Notes under the pieces: model-generated | Seen by the model: the letters and a program-made list of their open reading frames with translations, nothing else | Database searches by the model: none | Told to the model about the DNA's origin: nothing | Program-made: the position numbers and the translations under genes | Shown: positions 40,804 through 49,649 of the stretch, piece by piece | How the letters are laid out: each line of letters begins with the position of its first letter | Position numbering within the stretch: position 1 is the first letter of the stretch | NCBI GenBank assembly: GCA_034180005.1 | Contig: JAXFPC010000028.1 | Span: 1-64,000 of the forward strand | Reading direction: 5' to 3' | Origin: JAXFPC01 sp034180005 | GTDB taxonomy: Bacteria > Bacillota > Negativicutes > Acidaminococcales > Acidaminococcaceae | Length of the DNA: 64,000 nt

Positions 40804-42164
40804 CAATTAGTCAAACTCCTCACCGGCGCGGGAATCCTCCCTCCGCGAGCTATAAATTTATCAGCCTTGAAGCTGTTGACGGAAATTATCGGCGCATAAC
40901 CCAAAAGTCCGCCAAATTCCACTCTATCGCCAACAGTTTTTCCCGGCACGGGAATAACTCTCACTGCCGTAGTCTTATTATTTATCATACCGATTGCCGC
41001 TTCATCGGCAATTATTGCAGAAATTGTTGATGCCGTTGTATCCCCCGGTATCGCGATCATATCCAAGCCGACGGAGCAAACACAAGTCATGGCTTCCAAC
41101 TTTTCCAGCGTCAGGCAACCTCGTTCCACTGCATTTATCATGCCGGCGTCTTCACTCACCGGTATAAACGCTCCGCTCAATCCTCCAACATAACTGGAAG
41201 CCATAAGGCCGCCTTTTTTGACCGCGTCGTTGAGCAAAGCGAGCGCCGCCGTCGTTCCCGGCCCGCCGCAGCATTCCAATCCTATTTCTTCTAGAATATG
41301 CGCAACACTGTCTCCAATCGCCGGAGTCGGCGCCAGCGAAAGATCGATAATCCCGAACTGCGTATTTAATCTGCGCGCAGCCTCCTGAGCAACAAGCTGA
41401 CCGACACGAGTTATTTTAAAAGCCGTTTTCTTTATAGTTTCAGCAACCGCGCCGATATCTTCACTGCCCACACTTTCCAAAGCATGCTTGACAACTCCAG
41501 GTCCGCTGACACCGACATTGATCACGCACTCCGGCTCGGTGATACCATGAAACGCTCCGGCCATAAAAGGATTATCCGGTACGGCATTGCAAAAGACTAC
41601 AAGTTTGGCGCAACCGAGCGCGTCTTTATCGGCAGTACGTGAAGCGGTTTCTTTAATTATTTCTCCCATGTGACGTACGGCATCCATATTAATACCGCAC
41701 TTGGTGGAACCAACGCTCACGGAAGAGCATACGATGTCCGTAACCGCCAAAGCTTCAGGAATGGAAGCAATCAGTTTGTTGTCGCCTGATGTATAACCCT
41801 TATCCACCAGAGCGGAAAAACCGCCGATGAAATTGACGCCCACATTTTTTCCCGCCGCGTCCAAAGCCAATGCCAAAGGTACGTAATCATCTCCGTCGCA
41901 ACTCTCGCCCACGACGGAGATCGGCGTTACGGAAATGCGCTTGTTGATAATCGGAACGCCGAGCTCGGCTTCTATGTCCTCACCGGTTTTCACCAAGCGC
42001 TCCGCCCTGCTGCAAATTTTATCATACATCTTTTGCGCCGTTGTCCTGATGTCCGAATGGCTGCAATCTCGCAGGCTTATCCCCATCGTAATGGTTCGAA
42101 CATCCAACTTATTTTCTGTGATCATGCGCGTGGTTTCAAAAATATCGTCTGTATTAAAAAGCAT
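40803..42164 (-). CDS. DUF711 / UPF0210 (PFL family) protein
   Basis: 453 residues, full length for UPF0210. Glycine-rich stretches such as NFIGGFSALVDKGYTSGD and GGPGTTAALALLNDAV fit the family, whose structures resemble glycyl-radical enzyme folds although the biochemical role is unknown. It is 9 bases downstream of the ACT-domain gene; this ACT-DUF711 pair is widely conserved, so a shared metabolic or regulatory function is likely. The ACT partner may sense an amino acid. Confidence 0.92.
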   Translation of the reverse strand: MLFNTDDIFETTRMITENKLDVRTITMGISLRDCSHSDIRTTAQKMYDKICSRAERLVKTGEDIEAELGVPIINKRISVTPISVVGESCDGDDYVPLALALDAAGKNVGVNFIGGFSALVDKGYTSGDNKLIASIPEALAVTDIVCSSVSVGSTKCGINMDAVRHMGEIIKETASRTADKDALGCAKLVVFCNAVPDNPFMAGAFHGITEPECVINVGVSGPGVVKHALESVGSEDIGAVAETIKKTAFKITRVGQLVAQEAARRLNTQFGIIDLSLAPTPAIGDSVAHILEEIGLECCGGPGTTAALALLNDAVKKGGLMASSYVGGLSGAFIPVSEDAGMINAVERGCLTLEKLEAMTCVCSVGLDMIAIPGDTTASTISAIIADEAAIGMINNKTTAVRVIPVPGKTVGDRVEFGGLLGYAPIISVNSFKADKFIARGGRIPAPVRSLTN

Positions 42165-42173
42165 GACTGCCTC

Positions 42174-42443
42174 CTATATACGATGCATAGCCGTAAAAAT
42201 TTCTTCGCTTTGCAAACGTATTTCCACACCTATCTCACTTCCGAGCAGAGAAAATTTCTCTTTGGCTTCTTGCAATGACACATTGGCATTTGACATATCC
42301 GCGATAAGCACCATGTTAAAAAATCCCTGCATAATGTTCTGATTTATGTTGATAATGTTGATGTTGAACTCTGCGAGCTTGCTGCTGACGCGAGCGATTA
42401 TTCCAACTTTATCTTCTCCGACTATGGTTAGAACTATTCTCAT
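42174..42443 (-). CDS. ACT-domain protein (UPF0237)
   Basis: 89 residues forming one ACT domain (MRIVLTIVGEDKVGIIARVS start, small-molecule binding loop GEDKVGI). UPF0237 proteins are linked to UPF0210 in many Firmicutes. It probably binds an amino acid and regulates its neighbour. The ATG is preceded by GAGGAGGG. A possible promoter lies at 42483-42511. Confidence 0.92.
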   Translation of the reverse strand: MRIVLTIVGEDKVGIIARVSSKLAEFNINIININQNIMQGFFNMVLIADMSNANVSLQEAKEKFSLLGSEIGVEIRLQSEEIFTAMHRI

Positions 42444-42482
42444 AAATTTCCCTCCTCAAATCCTGCGAATATTCACAATACA

Positions 42483-42511
42483 ATTCTATCACATGCTGCC
42501 GTTTCTGTCCT
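42483..42511 (-). promoter_or_regulatory. possible promoter of the ACT-DUF711-nth unit
   Basis: Minus-strand AGGACA (42506-42511), 17-base spacer, TGATAGAAT extended -10 (TAGAAT 42483-42488), just after the rubredoxin terminator. Confidence 0.55.
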
Positions 42512-42517
42512 GTATAC

Positions 42518-42555
42518 ATAAAAAACAAAAGACGACTTCCTCGGAAATCGTCTTT
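42518..42555 (-). terminator. terminator of the rubredoxin gene
   Basis: Stem AAAGACGATTTCC with GGAAGTCGTCTTT (one mismatch), followed on the minus strand by TTGTTTTTT. Confidence 0.85.
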
Positions 42556-42563
42556 CAGTAAAC

Positions 42564-42722
42564 TTATTCTTGGCTGAAATCATCCTTGCCTACGCCGCAC
42601 AACGGACATACCCAATCTTCCGGAACATCGGACCAAGCAGTACCCGGCTCGACACCGTTATCAGGGTCGCCAACCTCCGGATCATATACATATCCGCAAA
42701 CATTGCAAATCCATTTTTCCAC
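42564..42722 (-). CDS. rubredoxin
   Basis: 52 residues, the classic size. A single Fe is bound by CNVCG (6-10) and CPLCG near residue 39; VEPGTAWSDVPEDWVCP is typical. It is an electron carrier and a probable donor for the flavodiiron protein and other anaerobic oxidative-stress enzymes. I chose the GTG at 42722, with GGAGG at 8 bases; a longer frame from 42779 would add 19 residues not found in rubredoxins and would include the promoter. Monocistronic. Confidence 0.95.
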   Translation of the reverse strand: MEKWICNVCGYVYDPEVGDPDNGVEPGTAWSDVPEDWVCPLCGVGKDDFSQE

Positions 42723-42755
42723 AATGACATCCTCCTTTATAAATTCCTCAGGCCT

Positions 42756-42783
42756 ATTATAGCATAAATCCTCAGACACGCAA
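42756..42783 (-). promoter_or_regulatory. extended -10 promoter of the rubredoxin gene
   Basis: Minus-strand TTGCGT (42778-42783), 16-base spacer, TGCTATAAT (TATAAT 42756-42761). Confidence 0.75.
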
Positions 42784-42837
42784 CAACAATCTTAATCAGA
42801 AAAAGCATCCGGAAAAGTTATTTCGCAGCTAAAATTT

Positions 42838-44685
42838 CTACTTGAGGATCATTCTCCTGGCGGAATTTTCCATACGAAAAAAATCGTACAAAGCCTGCGC
42901 CGACCTTTTATCCATTGACTCGACAGCGGCGAGTTCCTCCAAGGACGCTTCCTTCATCGCCGCCAAACTCTTAAAAGTTTTCCATAGAGCCTGACGTCTT
43001 TTGGGCCCTATGCCATCTATATGGTCAAGAACGGAAACAAGATTACGCTTACCGCGCAGCTTGCGATGGTAAGTAATGGCAAATCTGTGCGCTTCATCGC
43101 GAATACGCTGAATGAGATGCAGAGCTGCGGAATCCTTTGGAAGCATTATACTTGTACTCACATTCGGTAAAAAAATTTCCTCTTCTCTTTTGGCTAAACC
43201 TACTACCGGGAGTTCCTGCAGACCTAATCCTCTGATGACTTCCAATGCGGAACTCAACTGCCCTTTGCCTCCGTCTATGATAACTAAATCCGGTAAATCT
43301 TTGTAATCTTTATAGCGACGGTAAACTACTTCCTGCATGGATTTAAAATCGTCAGGCTTTCCTTCTGCCGAAACTATTTTATATTTGCGGTAATCTTTTT
43401 TGCTCACACTTCCATTACGAAACACAACCATGGATGCAACCGTTTCACTTCCCTGGGTATGGGATATGTCAAAGCAGTCCATGCGTTCCAAAGGGCATGC
43501 CAATCCCAATGACGCGCGCAATTCTTCGGCCGCCTCCTGCTCGCTTTTGATCGCCAAAGCGCCTTTGCGTAATCTTTCGTTCAAAAGTTTTGCCGCATTG
43601 TCGTCAGCCAGCTGAAGCAGTTTTTTCTTAGATCCTCTCACTGGCCTATGCAGAACAATTTTCCTGCCGGATTTTTCTGTCAGCCACTTTTCTATCAGCA
43701 GTCTGTCATCATCTGACGGCATTGTTGACGCAAGTATTTCTTTCGGTATGAACGTAGCTTCATTGTAGTGCTGTTTTATAAACGCTGTAACAATTTCTTC
43801 CGCCGCGTCTTCTCCGTTAGGGAAAAAATAACGTTCATGCCCCAATAATTTACCGCGGCGCACGAAAAAAACCTGTAGGCAGAAGCCGGTCATATCTTGA
43901 GCGCAACCGATAATATCGAGGTCTCCCCCGGCGGCAATAACTGCTGTTTGCTGTTCACCGATGCGCTCAATCCCGCGCAATTGATCCCTCAGTTGAGCTG
44001 CTTCTTCAAAACGATACTCCTCAGCCGCCGAACTCATCTTCCGCTTCAACATACTTTCCAGTTCGTCCGTTCTGCCTTCCAGAACCATGCACACCGACCT
44101 CACAAGTTCAGCATACTTTTTCCGCGAAATATATCCTACACAGGGAGCCATGCAACGCTTAATATGATAATTTAAGCAAGGTCTGTCCGTGTTCATTATT
44201 CTGCAGGATCTTACGGGAAACATACTCCGCAACAGTTTGACCGTCGAGCGCATAGCAGTGACATCAGCGTAAGGACCGTAGTATTTTGCCCCGTCCCTGC
44301 TGATTTTTCTCGTAACGTAGAATCTCGGAAAATCTTCCTGAACGGTAACTTTAAGATACGGATAAGCTTTATCGTCCTTGAGCATGATGTTATAACGCGG
44401 ACGGTATTTCTTGATCAGATTGCACTCTAAAATAAGTGCTTCCACCTCGCTGCCCGTAACGATGGTTTCAATGTCCGCCACCTTTGCTCTTAAAGCTTTT
44501 ATCTTGGGAGTGTGCGTGGACAGATTACGGAAATAGCTGCGTACTCTGTTTTTTAAAACTACGGCCTTCCCGACGTAAATAACACGCCCTTCGGCATCAC
44601 GCATGAGATATACGCCGGGTTTTTCCGGAAGCACGGCCAATGCCACGCGGATTTTTTCACTTACGTCCGCAAAATTCTCCGTCAT
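42838..44685 (-). CDS. uvrC: excinuclease ABC subunit C
   Basis: 615 residues. Makes both incisions in nucleotide excision repair. GIY-YIG nuclease near the N-terminus (GVYLMRDAEGRVIYVGKA), a UVR motif that binds UvrB near 205-240 (FEEAAQLRDQL), RNase H-like 5' nuclease domain (MDCFDISHTQGS), and C-terminal helix-hairpin-helix (IDGIGPKRRQAL). ATG 44685 overlaps the uvrA stop as ATGA, so it is coupled to uvrA; a GTG 9 bases further up is less likely. Confidence 0.97.
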   Translation of the reverse strand: MTENFADVSEKIRVALAVLPEKPGVYLMRDAEGRVIYVGKAVVLKNRVRSYFRNLSTHTPKIKALRAKVADIETIVTGSEVEALILECNLIKKYRPRYNIMLKDDKAYPYLKVTVQEDFPRFYVTRKISRDGAKYYGPYADVTAMRSTVKLLRSMFPVRSCRIMNTDRPCLNYHIKRCMAPCVGYISRKKYAELVRSVCMVLEGRTDELESMLKRKMSSAAEEYRFEEAAQLRDQLRGIERIGEQQTAVIAAGGDLDIIGCAQDMTGFCLQVFFVRRGKLLGHERYFFPNGEDAAEEIVTAFIKQHYNEATFIPKEILASTMPSDDDRLLIEKWLTEKSGRKIVLHRPVRGSKKKLLQLADDNAAKLLNERLRKGALAIKSEQEAAEELRASLGLACPLERMDCFDISHTQGSETVASMVVFRNGSVSKKDYRKYKIVSAEGKPDDFKSMQEVVYRRYKDYKDLPDLVIIDGGKGQLSSALEVIRGLGLQELPVVGLAKREEEIFLPNVSTSIMLPKDSAALHLIQRIRDEAHRFAITYHRKLRGKRNLVSVLDHIDGIGPKRRQALWKTFKSLAAMKEASLEELAAVESMDKRSAQALYDFFRMENSARRMILK

Positions 44686-47525
44686 TGATACCACCCGTAT
44701 TTTTTAGCCTTGGCCAGCGTTGCGGCAATATATTTGCCCGTATAGGACTTCTTTTTGGCAGCTACCTCTTCCGGAGTGCCTGAGGCAATCACCTCCCCGC
44801 CTCCGCTTCCGCCTTCCGGTCCCAAATCGATTATATGGTCGGCAACCTTTATCACATCAAGATTATGCTCTATAACTATAACCGTGTCGCCACCATCGGT
44901 CAGACGTTGCAAAACTTCCAGCAGTTTATGTACATCGGCGGTATGCAGACCTGTGGTAGGCTCATCGAGTATATAAACTGTCCGTCCCGTACTGCGCCGT
45001 GACAGTTCCGTCGCCAGTTTAACTCGCTGAGCTTCTCCGCCGGACAATGTTGTCGCCGCCTGCCCGAGATGTATATATCCTAACCCGACATCTTCCAACA
45101 CGGATAATTTTCTCAAAATTTTCTGTTGGTTGCGGAAAAATTCACACGCCTCGCTTACTGTCATTTCCAGTACTTCCGCTATATTTTTCCCCTTATAGCG
45201 AATCTCCAACGTATCGCGGTTATATCTTGCTCCGTGGCACACATCGCAGGGAACATACACATCCGGCAAAAAATTCATCTCTATTTTGTTCACGCCGTCA
45301 CCTTTGCAAGATTCGCAGCGCCCACCCTTAACATTGAAACTAAAACGCCCCGATTTATATCCGCGCAGCTTTGCTTCATTGGTCTGGCTGAACAGCTCGC
45401 GAATATAATCAAAGACTCCGGTATAAGTCGCAGGATTGGAGCGTGGCGTCCTGCCTATCGGCGATTGATCTATGTTGATGACTTTATCAACATACTCCAA
45501 ACCCTCGATGCTTCCATGTTCGCCCGGTCGCACTCTGGCGCCTGTAAGTTTCACAGCCAGAGCGTTGTATAACACATCGTTGACGAGCGTTGACTTTCCG
45601 CTACCGCTTACACCTGTGACAACTGTAAAAACCCCTAACGGGATTTTTACGTTCACATTCTTCAGATTATTGGCTCTGGCACCCTTTATGACCAGAAATC
45701 TGCCGTCATTTTTGCGACGCGCCTTGGGAACAGGTATGAAGAGACGCCCGCTCAAATATGCCGCAGTTGCGGAATCAGGCGCGCTTTTTATTTCCTCCGC
45801 CGTTCCCTGCGCAACAATTTCTCCACCATGCGCTCCTGCTCCCGGCCCGATGTCAATTATTCTATCCGCAGCATACATGGTATCCTCATCGTGCTCCACA
45901 ACAATCAAAGTATTCCCCAAATCCCGTAAGTGCTTCAAAGTTTGCAAAAGACGATCATTGTCGCGCTGATGCAAACCGATGCTCGGTTCGTCCAAGATGT
46001 ACAGCACACCTGTCAGTCCGCTCCCTATTTGCGTCGCTAATCTTATTCGTTGCGCTTCACCTCCGGAAAGAGAGCCGGCGCTGCGATCCAAGGTAAGATA
46101 TTCCAAGCCTACATCGAAGAGAAAATTCAACCTGGCCTTTATCTCTTTTAAAATTTGCCTGCCGATAAAAGCCTGTCGTTCCGTCAAATGAATTTCTTCA
46201 AAAAACTTCAGACAATTTCCCACCGTCATCGCCGTCACTTCGCAAATATCTCTGCCGCCAACCAGCACAGCCAAGGCCTCCGGCTTAAGCCTTTTTCCTC
46301 CGCATTCCGGACATGGTGTACCGGTCATAAACTCTTCCAAATCCTGACGCATAGAATCGCTGAACGCCTCACGATATCTCCGTTTTAAAATATTCAGAAT
46401 ACCGTCGTATGCAGTTTCATGAACTCTTGATTCTCCTTGAAGGTTTTCATAAACGAAGCGAAAGCGTTTTTCGTCCGTACCTTCCCACAACACCGTCCTC
46501 ACTTCTTCGGAAATGCTGTTCCAGGTATCACGCAAATCATAACCGTAAAAATTAAGAACCGACTCCAGCTGCTTCATGGAGTAAGAGGCTGTGTTATTGG
46601 AAAAGCACGCAATGCACCTGTCGGCAAAAGCAACGTCGCCGTCCGGAATGATAAGCGACTTATCAAATTCTCTGTGCATACCGAGTCCGGTGCATACCGG
46701 ACAAGCTCCATACGGATTGTTAAAGGAAAACAGTCTCGGTTCAATCACAGGAAGACTTATGCCGCACTCATTGCAGGCAAAATGCTCGCTGAAAAGCTGA
46801 ACTTCCCCATCCAACGTACTTATTTCCACAAAACCCTCGGCAATTTTCAATGCGGTTTCGATGGAATCCGTAAGTCTTTGTCTTATCCCCTCTCTGACTT
46901 TAAGTCTGTCTATGACCACAGAAATACTGTGCTTCTTTTTTTTGTCGAGAAGAATTTCTTCATCAAGGGTGAGTACCTCTCCATCGACAAGCACGCGTAC
47001 GTAGCCGGAACGTCTCATGTCGTCCAGAATTTTCTGATGTTCGCCTTTGCGGCCGCGCACCAGAGGAGCCATAACCATAAATCCGACACCATCTTGTATC
47101 TGTAGAACATGATCGACAATCTGCTGCACGCTCTGCCTTTCTATCAGCTTGCCGCACTTGGGACAGTGCGGCTCGCCTATCCTGGCGAAAAGAAGACGCA
47201 GGTAATCGTAAATTTCCGTAACCGTCCCCACAGTTGAACGCGGATTACGGCTTGTTGTCTTTTGATCTATAGAAATGGCGGGACTGAGTCCTTCAATATA
47301 TTCCACGTCCGGCTTATCCATCTGTCCCAAAAATTGTCTGGCATACGCGCTCAACGATTCTACGTACCTTCTCTGCCCCTCGGCGTAAATAGTATCAAAA
47401 GCCAACGATGATTTACCGCTGCCGCTGAGTCCAGTAATTACAACCATTTTATTGCGGGGAATTTCCACGTCTATATTTTTCAAGTTGTGCTGCTTGGCAC
47501 CTTTAACTATCAATTTATCCTGCAT
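44682..47525 (-). CDS. uvrA: excinuclease ABC subunit A
   Basis: 947 residues. Damage-sensing ATPase with two ABC domains: Walker A GLSGSGKSS near 31 and GVSGSGKST near 640, and signatures LSGGEAQRIRLA and LSGGEAQRVKLA. Zinc modules are CNECG/CPVC in the first half and CESCKGDG/CDVCHG in the second. The ATG at 47525 with AAAGGTG follows the uvrB stop by 4 bases; a longer start would lie within uvrB. Middle gene of uvrB-uvrA-uvrC. Confidence 0.97.
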   Translation of the reverse strand: MQDKLIVKGAKQHNLKNIDVEIPRNKMVVITGLSGSGKSSLAFDTIYAEGQRRYVESLSAYARQFLGQMDKPDVEYIEGLSPAISIDQKTTSRNPRSTVGTVTEIYDYLRLLFARIGEPHCPKCGKLIERQSVQQIVDHVLQIQDGVGFMVMAPLVRGRKGEHQKILDDMRRSGYVRVLVDGEVLTLDEEILLDKKKKHSISVVIDRLKVREGIRQRLTDSIETALKIAEGFVEISTLDGEVQLFSEHFACNECGISLPVIEPRLFSFNNPYGACPVCTGLGMHREFDKSLIIPDGDVAFADRCIACFSNNTASYSMKQLESVLNFYGYDLRDTWNSISEEVRTVLWEGTDEKRFRFVYENLQGESRVHETAYDGILNILKRRYREAFSDSMRQDLEEFMTGTPCPECGGKRLKPEALAVLVGGRDICEVTAMTVGNCLKFFEEIHLTERQAFIGRQILKEIKARLNFLFDVGLEYLTLDRSAGSLSGGEAQRIRLATQIGSGLTGVLYILDEPSIGLHQRDNDRLLQTLKHLRDLGNTLIVVEHDEDTMYAADRIIDIGPGAGAHGGEIVAQGTAEEIKSAPDSATAAYLSGRLFIPVPKARRKNDGRFLVIKGARANNLKNVNVKIPLGVFTVVTGVSGSGKSTLVNDVLYNALAVKLTGARVRPGEHGSIEGLEYVDKVINIDQSPIGRTPRSNPATYTGVFDYIRELFSQTNEAKLRGYKSGRFSFNVKGGRCESCKGDGVNKIEMNFLPDVYVPCDVCHGARYNRDTLEIRYKGKNIAEVLEMTVSEACEFFRNQQKILRKLSVLEDVGLGYIHLGQAATTLSGGEAQRVKLATELSRRSTGRTVYILDEPTTGLHTADVHKLLEVLQRLTDGGDTVIVIEHNLDVIKVADHIIDLGPEGGSGGGEVIASGTPEEVAAKKKSYTGKYIAATLAKAKKYGWYQ

Positions 47526-47529
47526 TATT

Positions 47530-49536
47530 TCACCTTTTCTTTTTTGAAACAAGCTTTTCTCCCAAGCTTCCTTTGACCAGAATTAACTGATCCCGCAGTT
47601 CCGCCGCCGCTTCAAAGTCAAGATTTTTCGCCGCTTCGTGCATCTGTTTTTCCAATGTTTTTGCCAAAAGCTGCAGCTCTTTGGTACTATGTTTGTTCAG
47701 AGCTTTTTCACCGTAAGATTTTACGCCGGCGCTCTCCGCTACCTTGGTCAGTTTAATGAGTTGACGCTGCTCCTTATAGACTGTTTTCGGAACAACACCG
47801 TGTTGCTTATTATAAGCTTTCTGCTTCTGCCTGCGTCTGTTGGTTTCATCTATGGCGCGTCTCATACTGTCGGTCATTCTGTCGGCGTACATAATCACTC
47901 TGCCGTTTTCATTGCGAGCCGCTCTGCCGATGGTTTGTATCATAGCAGTGTCGCTGCGCAAAAAGCCTTCCTTATCGGCATCCAGGATGGCAATGCGCGA
48001 CACCTCCGGAAGATCCAAACCTTCTCGCAAAAGATTAATCCCCACAAGCACATCAAATTTGCCGCTGCGCAAATCATCTATTATGGAAGCTCGCTCCAAA
48101 GTCGCTATATCGGAGTGCAAATAACGCACTTTGATTCCGGCTTTTGCAAGATATTCCGTCAAATCTTCAGCCATTCTTTTGGTCAGAGTAGTAACAAGAG
48201 TTCTCTCCCCCTGAGCTGTAACTTTGTTGATTTCGCTCAACAAATCGTCTATCTGCCCTTTGATCGGGCGCACTTCTATCTCCGGATCCAACAGGCCGGT
48301 CGGACGTATGATTTGCTCTGCTACGCGTTCCGCTTTTTCCATTTCATACGCCGCAGGAGTTGCGGATACATAAATAGCCTGCTTAATTTGCCTCTGAAAT
48401 TCATCGAATGTCAGCGGTCTGTTGTCAAAAGCCGACGGCAGTCTAAAGCCGTGCTGTACGAGCATTTCTTTGCGCGAACGATCTCCGGCGTACATAGCTC
48501 TGATCTGCGGTAAGGTGACGTGCGATTCATCCACCACCAGCAAAAAATCTTCCGGAAAATAATTAACGAGAGTGAAAGGAGCTTCACCTGCTTTTCTCGC
48601 CGCCAGATGACGTGAATAATTTTCAATCCCGGAGCAGTAACCCATTTCCTGCATCATTTCCAAATCATAATTGGTGCGCTGCTCTAAACGCTGCGCCTCC
48701 AAAACTTTAAAACTGTCGTTAAGCTCCGCCAATCTTTCCGACAGTTCGACTCTGATATCCGCCATCGCGCGTTCCAAATTTTCACGACCGGTCACGTAGT
48801 GGGAAGCTGGAAAAATCGCCACGTGATTCCGCTGCGAAAGAATCTCCCCTGTAAGTACATCAAACTCAAGAATTCGCTCAACCTCATCGTCAAACATTTC
48901 TATGCGCACAGCTTTTTCTCCGTAAGCCGCAGGAACAACTTCTATGACGTCGCCCCTGACCCTGAAAGTTCCGCGTTTAAAATCAATGTCGTTGCGATCA
49001 TACTGTATCTCGACAAGTTTCCGCAAAATCTTTTGCCGGTCTATCTGCTGCCCCAACCGCAGCGAAAGCACCATATCGTAATAATCCTGCGGTGCGCCCA
49101 AACCGTAAATACAGGAAACGCTGGCGACTATTATAACATCCCTACGCTCAAACAAAGAACTTGTGGCGGAGTGACGCAGTTTATCGATCTCATCGTTGAT
49201 CGAAGCATCTTTTTCAATATATGTATCTGATTGAGGAATATACGCTTCCGGCTGGTAATAATCATAATACGAAACAAAATATTCAACAGCATTGTCGGGG
49301 AAAAAAGCTTTTAATTCACTGGCCAGCTGCGCCGCCAAAGTTTTATTATGAGCTATGACCAAGGTCGGCTTTTGCACTCTCTCTATTACCTTGGCTATAG
49401 TGTATGTTTTACCTGTTCCTGTGGCACCCAAAAGAACTTGCGTATGTAAACCTTTTTTCACGCCGTCTGCAAGAGCATCTATCGCCGCCGGTTGGTCTCC
49501 GGCAGGTTCGAACGGAGCTTCCACTTTAAATTCCAC
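47530..49536 (-). CDS. uvrB: excinuclease ABC subunit B
   Basis: 668 residues. Helicase-like damage-verification subunit. Walker A GATGTGKT (about 38-45), beta-hairpin YYDYYQPEAYIPQSDTYI (about 93-110), DESH box VVDESHVTLPQ, and a C-terminal UVR motif (NLDFEAAAELRDQL) that docks UvrC. The GTG start at 49536 has GGTGGAG. First gene of the uvr operon, with a promoter carrying a LexA-like box at its start site, so SOS induction is expected. Confidence 0.97.
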   Translation of the reverse strand: MEFKVEAPFEPAGDQPAAIDALADGVKKGLHTQVLLGATGTGKTYTIAKVIERVQKPTLVIAHNKTLAAQLASELKAFFPDNAVEYFVSYYDYYQPEAYIPQSDTYIEKDASINDEIDKLRHSATSSLFERRDVIIVASVSCIYGLGAPQDYYDMVLSLRLGQQIDRQKILRKLVEIQYDRNDIDFKRGTFRVRGDVIEVVPAAYGEKAVRIEMFDDEVERILEFDVLTGEILSQRNHVAIFPASHYVTGRENLERAMADIRVELSERLAELNDSFKVLEAQRLEQRTNYDLEMMQEMGYCSGIENYSRHLAARKAGEAPFTLVNYFPEDFLLVVDESHVTLPQIRAMYAGDRSRKEMLVQHGFRLPSAFDNRPLTFDEFQRQIKQAIYVSATPAAYEMEKAERVAEQIIRPTGLLDPEIEVRPIKGQIDDLLSEINKVTAQGERTLVTTLTKRMAEDLTEYLAKAGIKVRYLHSDIATLERASIIDDLRSGKFDVLVGINLLREGLDLPEVSRIAILDADKEGFLRSDTAMIQTIGRAARNENGRVIMYADRMTDSMRRAIDETNRRRQKQKAYNKQHGVVPKTVYKEQRQLIKLTKVAESAGVKSYGEKALNKHSTKELQLLAKTLEKQMHEAAKNLDFEAAAELRDQLILVKGSLGEKLVSKKKR

Positions 49537-49555
49537 TTAACACTCCACCTAACAT

Positions 49556-49567
49556 GAACATATTTTC
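49556..49567. promoter_or_regulatory. LexA (SOS) box-like operator at the uvrB promoter
   Basis: The minus-strand sequence GAAAATATGTTC differs by one base in the 12-base core from GAACATATGTTC, the Bacillus-type LexA/DinR box. It lies 3 bases downstream of the -10, over the expected transcription start. Confidence 0.65.
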
Positions 49568-49570
49568 TCT

Positions 49571-49599
49571 ATTATATCACAAGGAAAAAGTTTCAACAA
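49571..49599 (-). promoter_or_regulatory. promoter of the uvrBAC operon
   Basis: Minus-strand TTGTTG (49594-49599), 17-base spacer, TGATATAAT extended -10 (TATAAT 49571-49576). Confidence 0.82.
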
Positions 49600-49613
49600 A
49601 TCATCCCTCATAC

Positions 49614-49648
49614 GTCAGAGAAAAGGACGGTTCATGGAACCGTCCTTT
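49614..49648 (-). terminator. terminator of pgi
   Basis: 12-bp perfect stem AAAGGACGGTTC with GAACCGTCCTTT and a 3-base loop (49622-49648), then TTCTCTG. The T-run is short. Confidence 0.75.
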
Positions 49649-49649
49649 G

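Noticed and set aside
46437..47105. Long plus-strand ORFs opposite uvrA, uvrB, cobN and addA (up to about 290 codons)
   Set aside because: They are antisense shadows of strongly conserved genes, without ribosome sites or recognisable domains.
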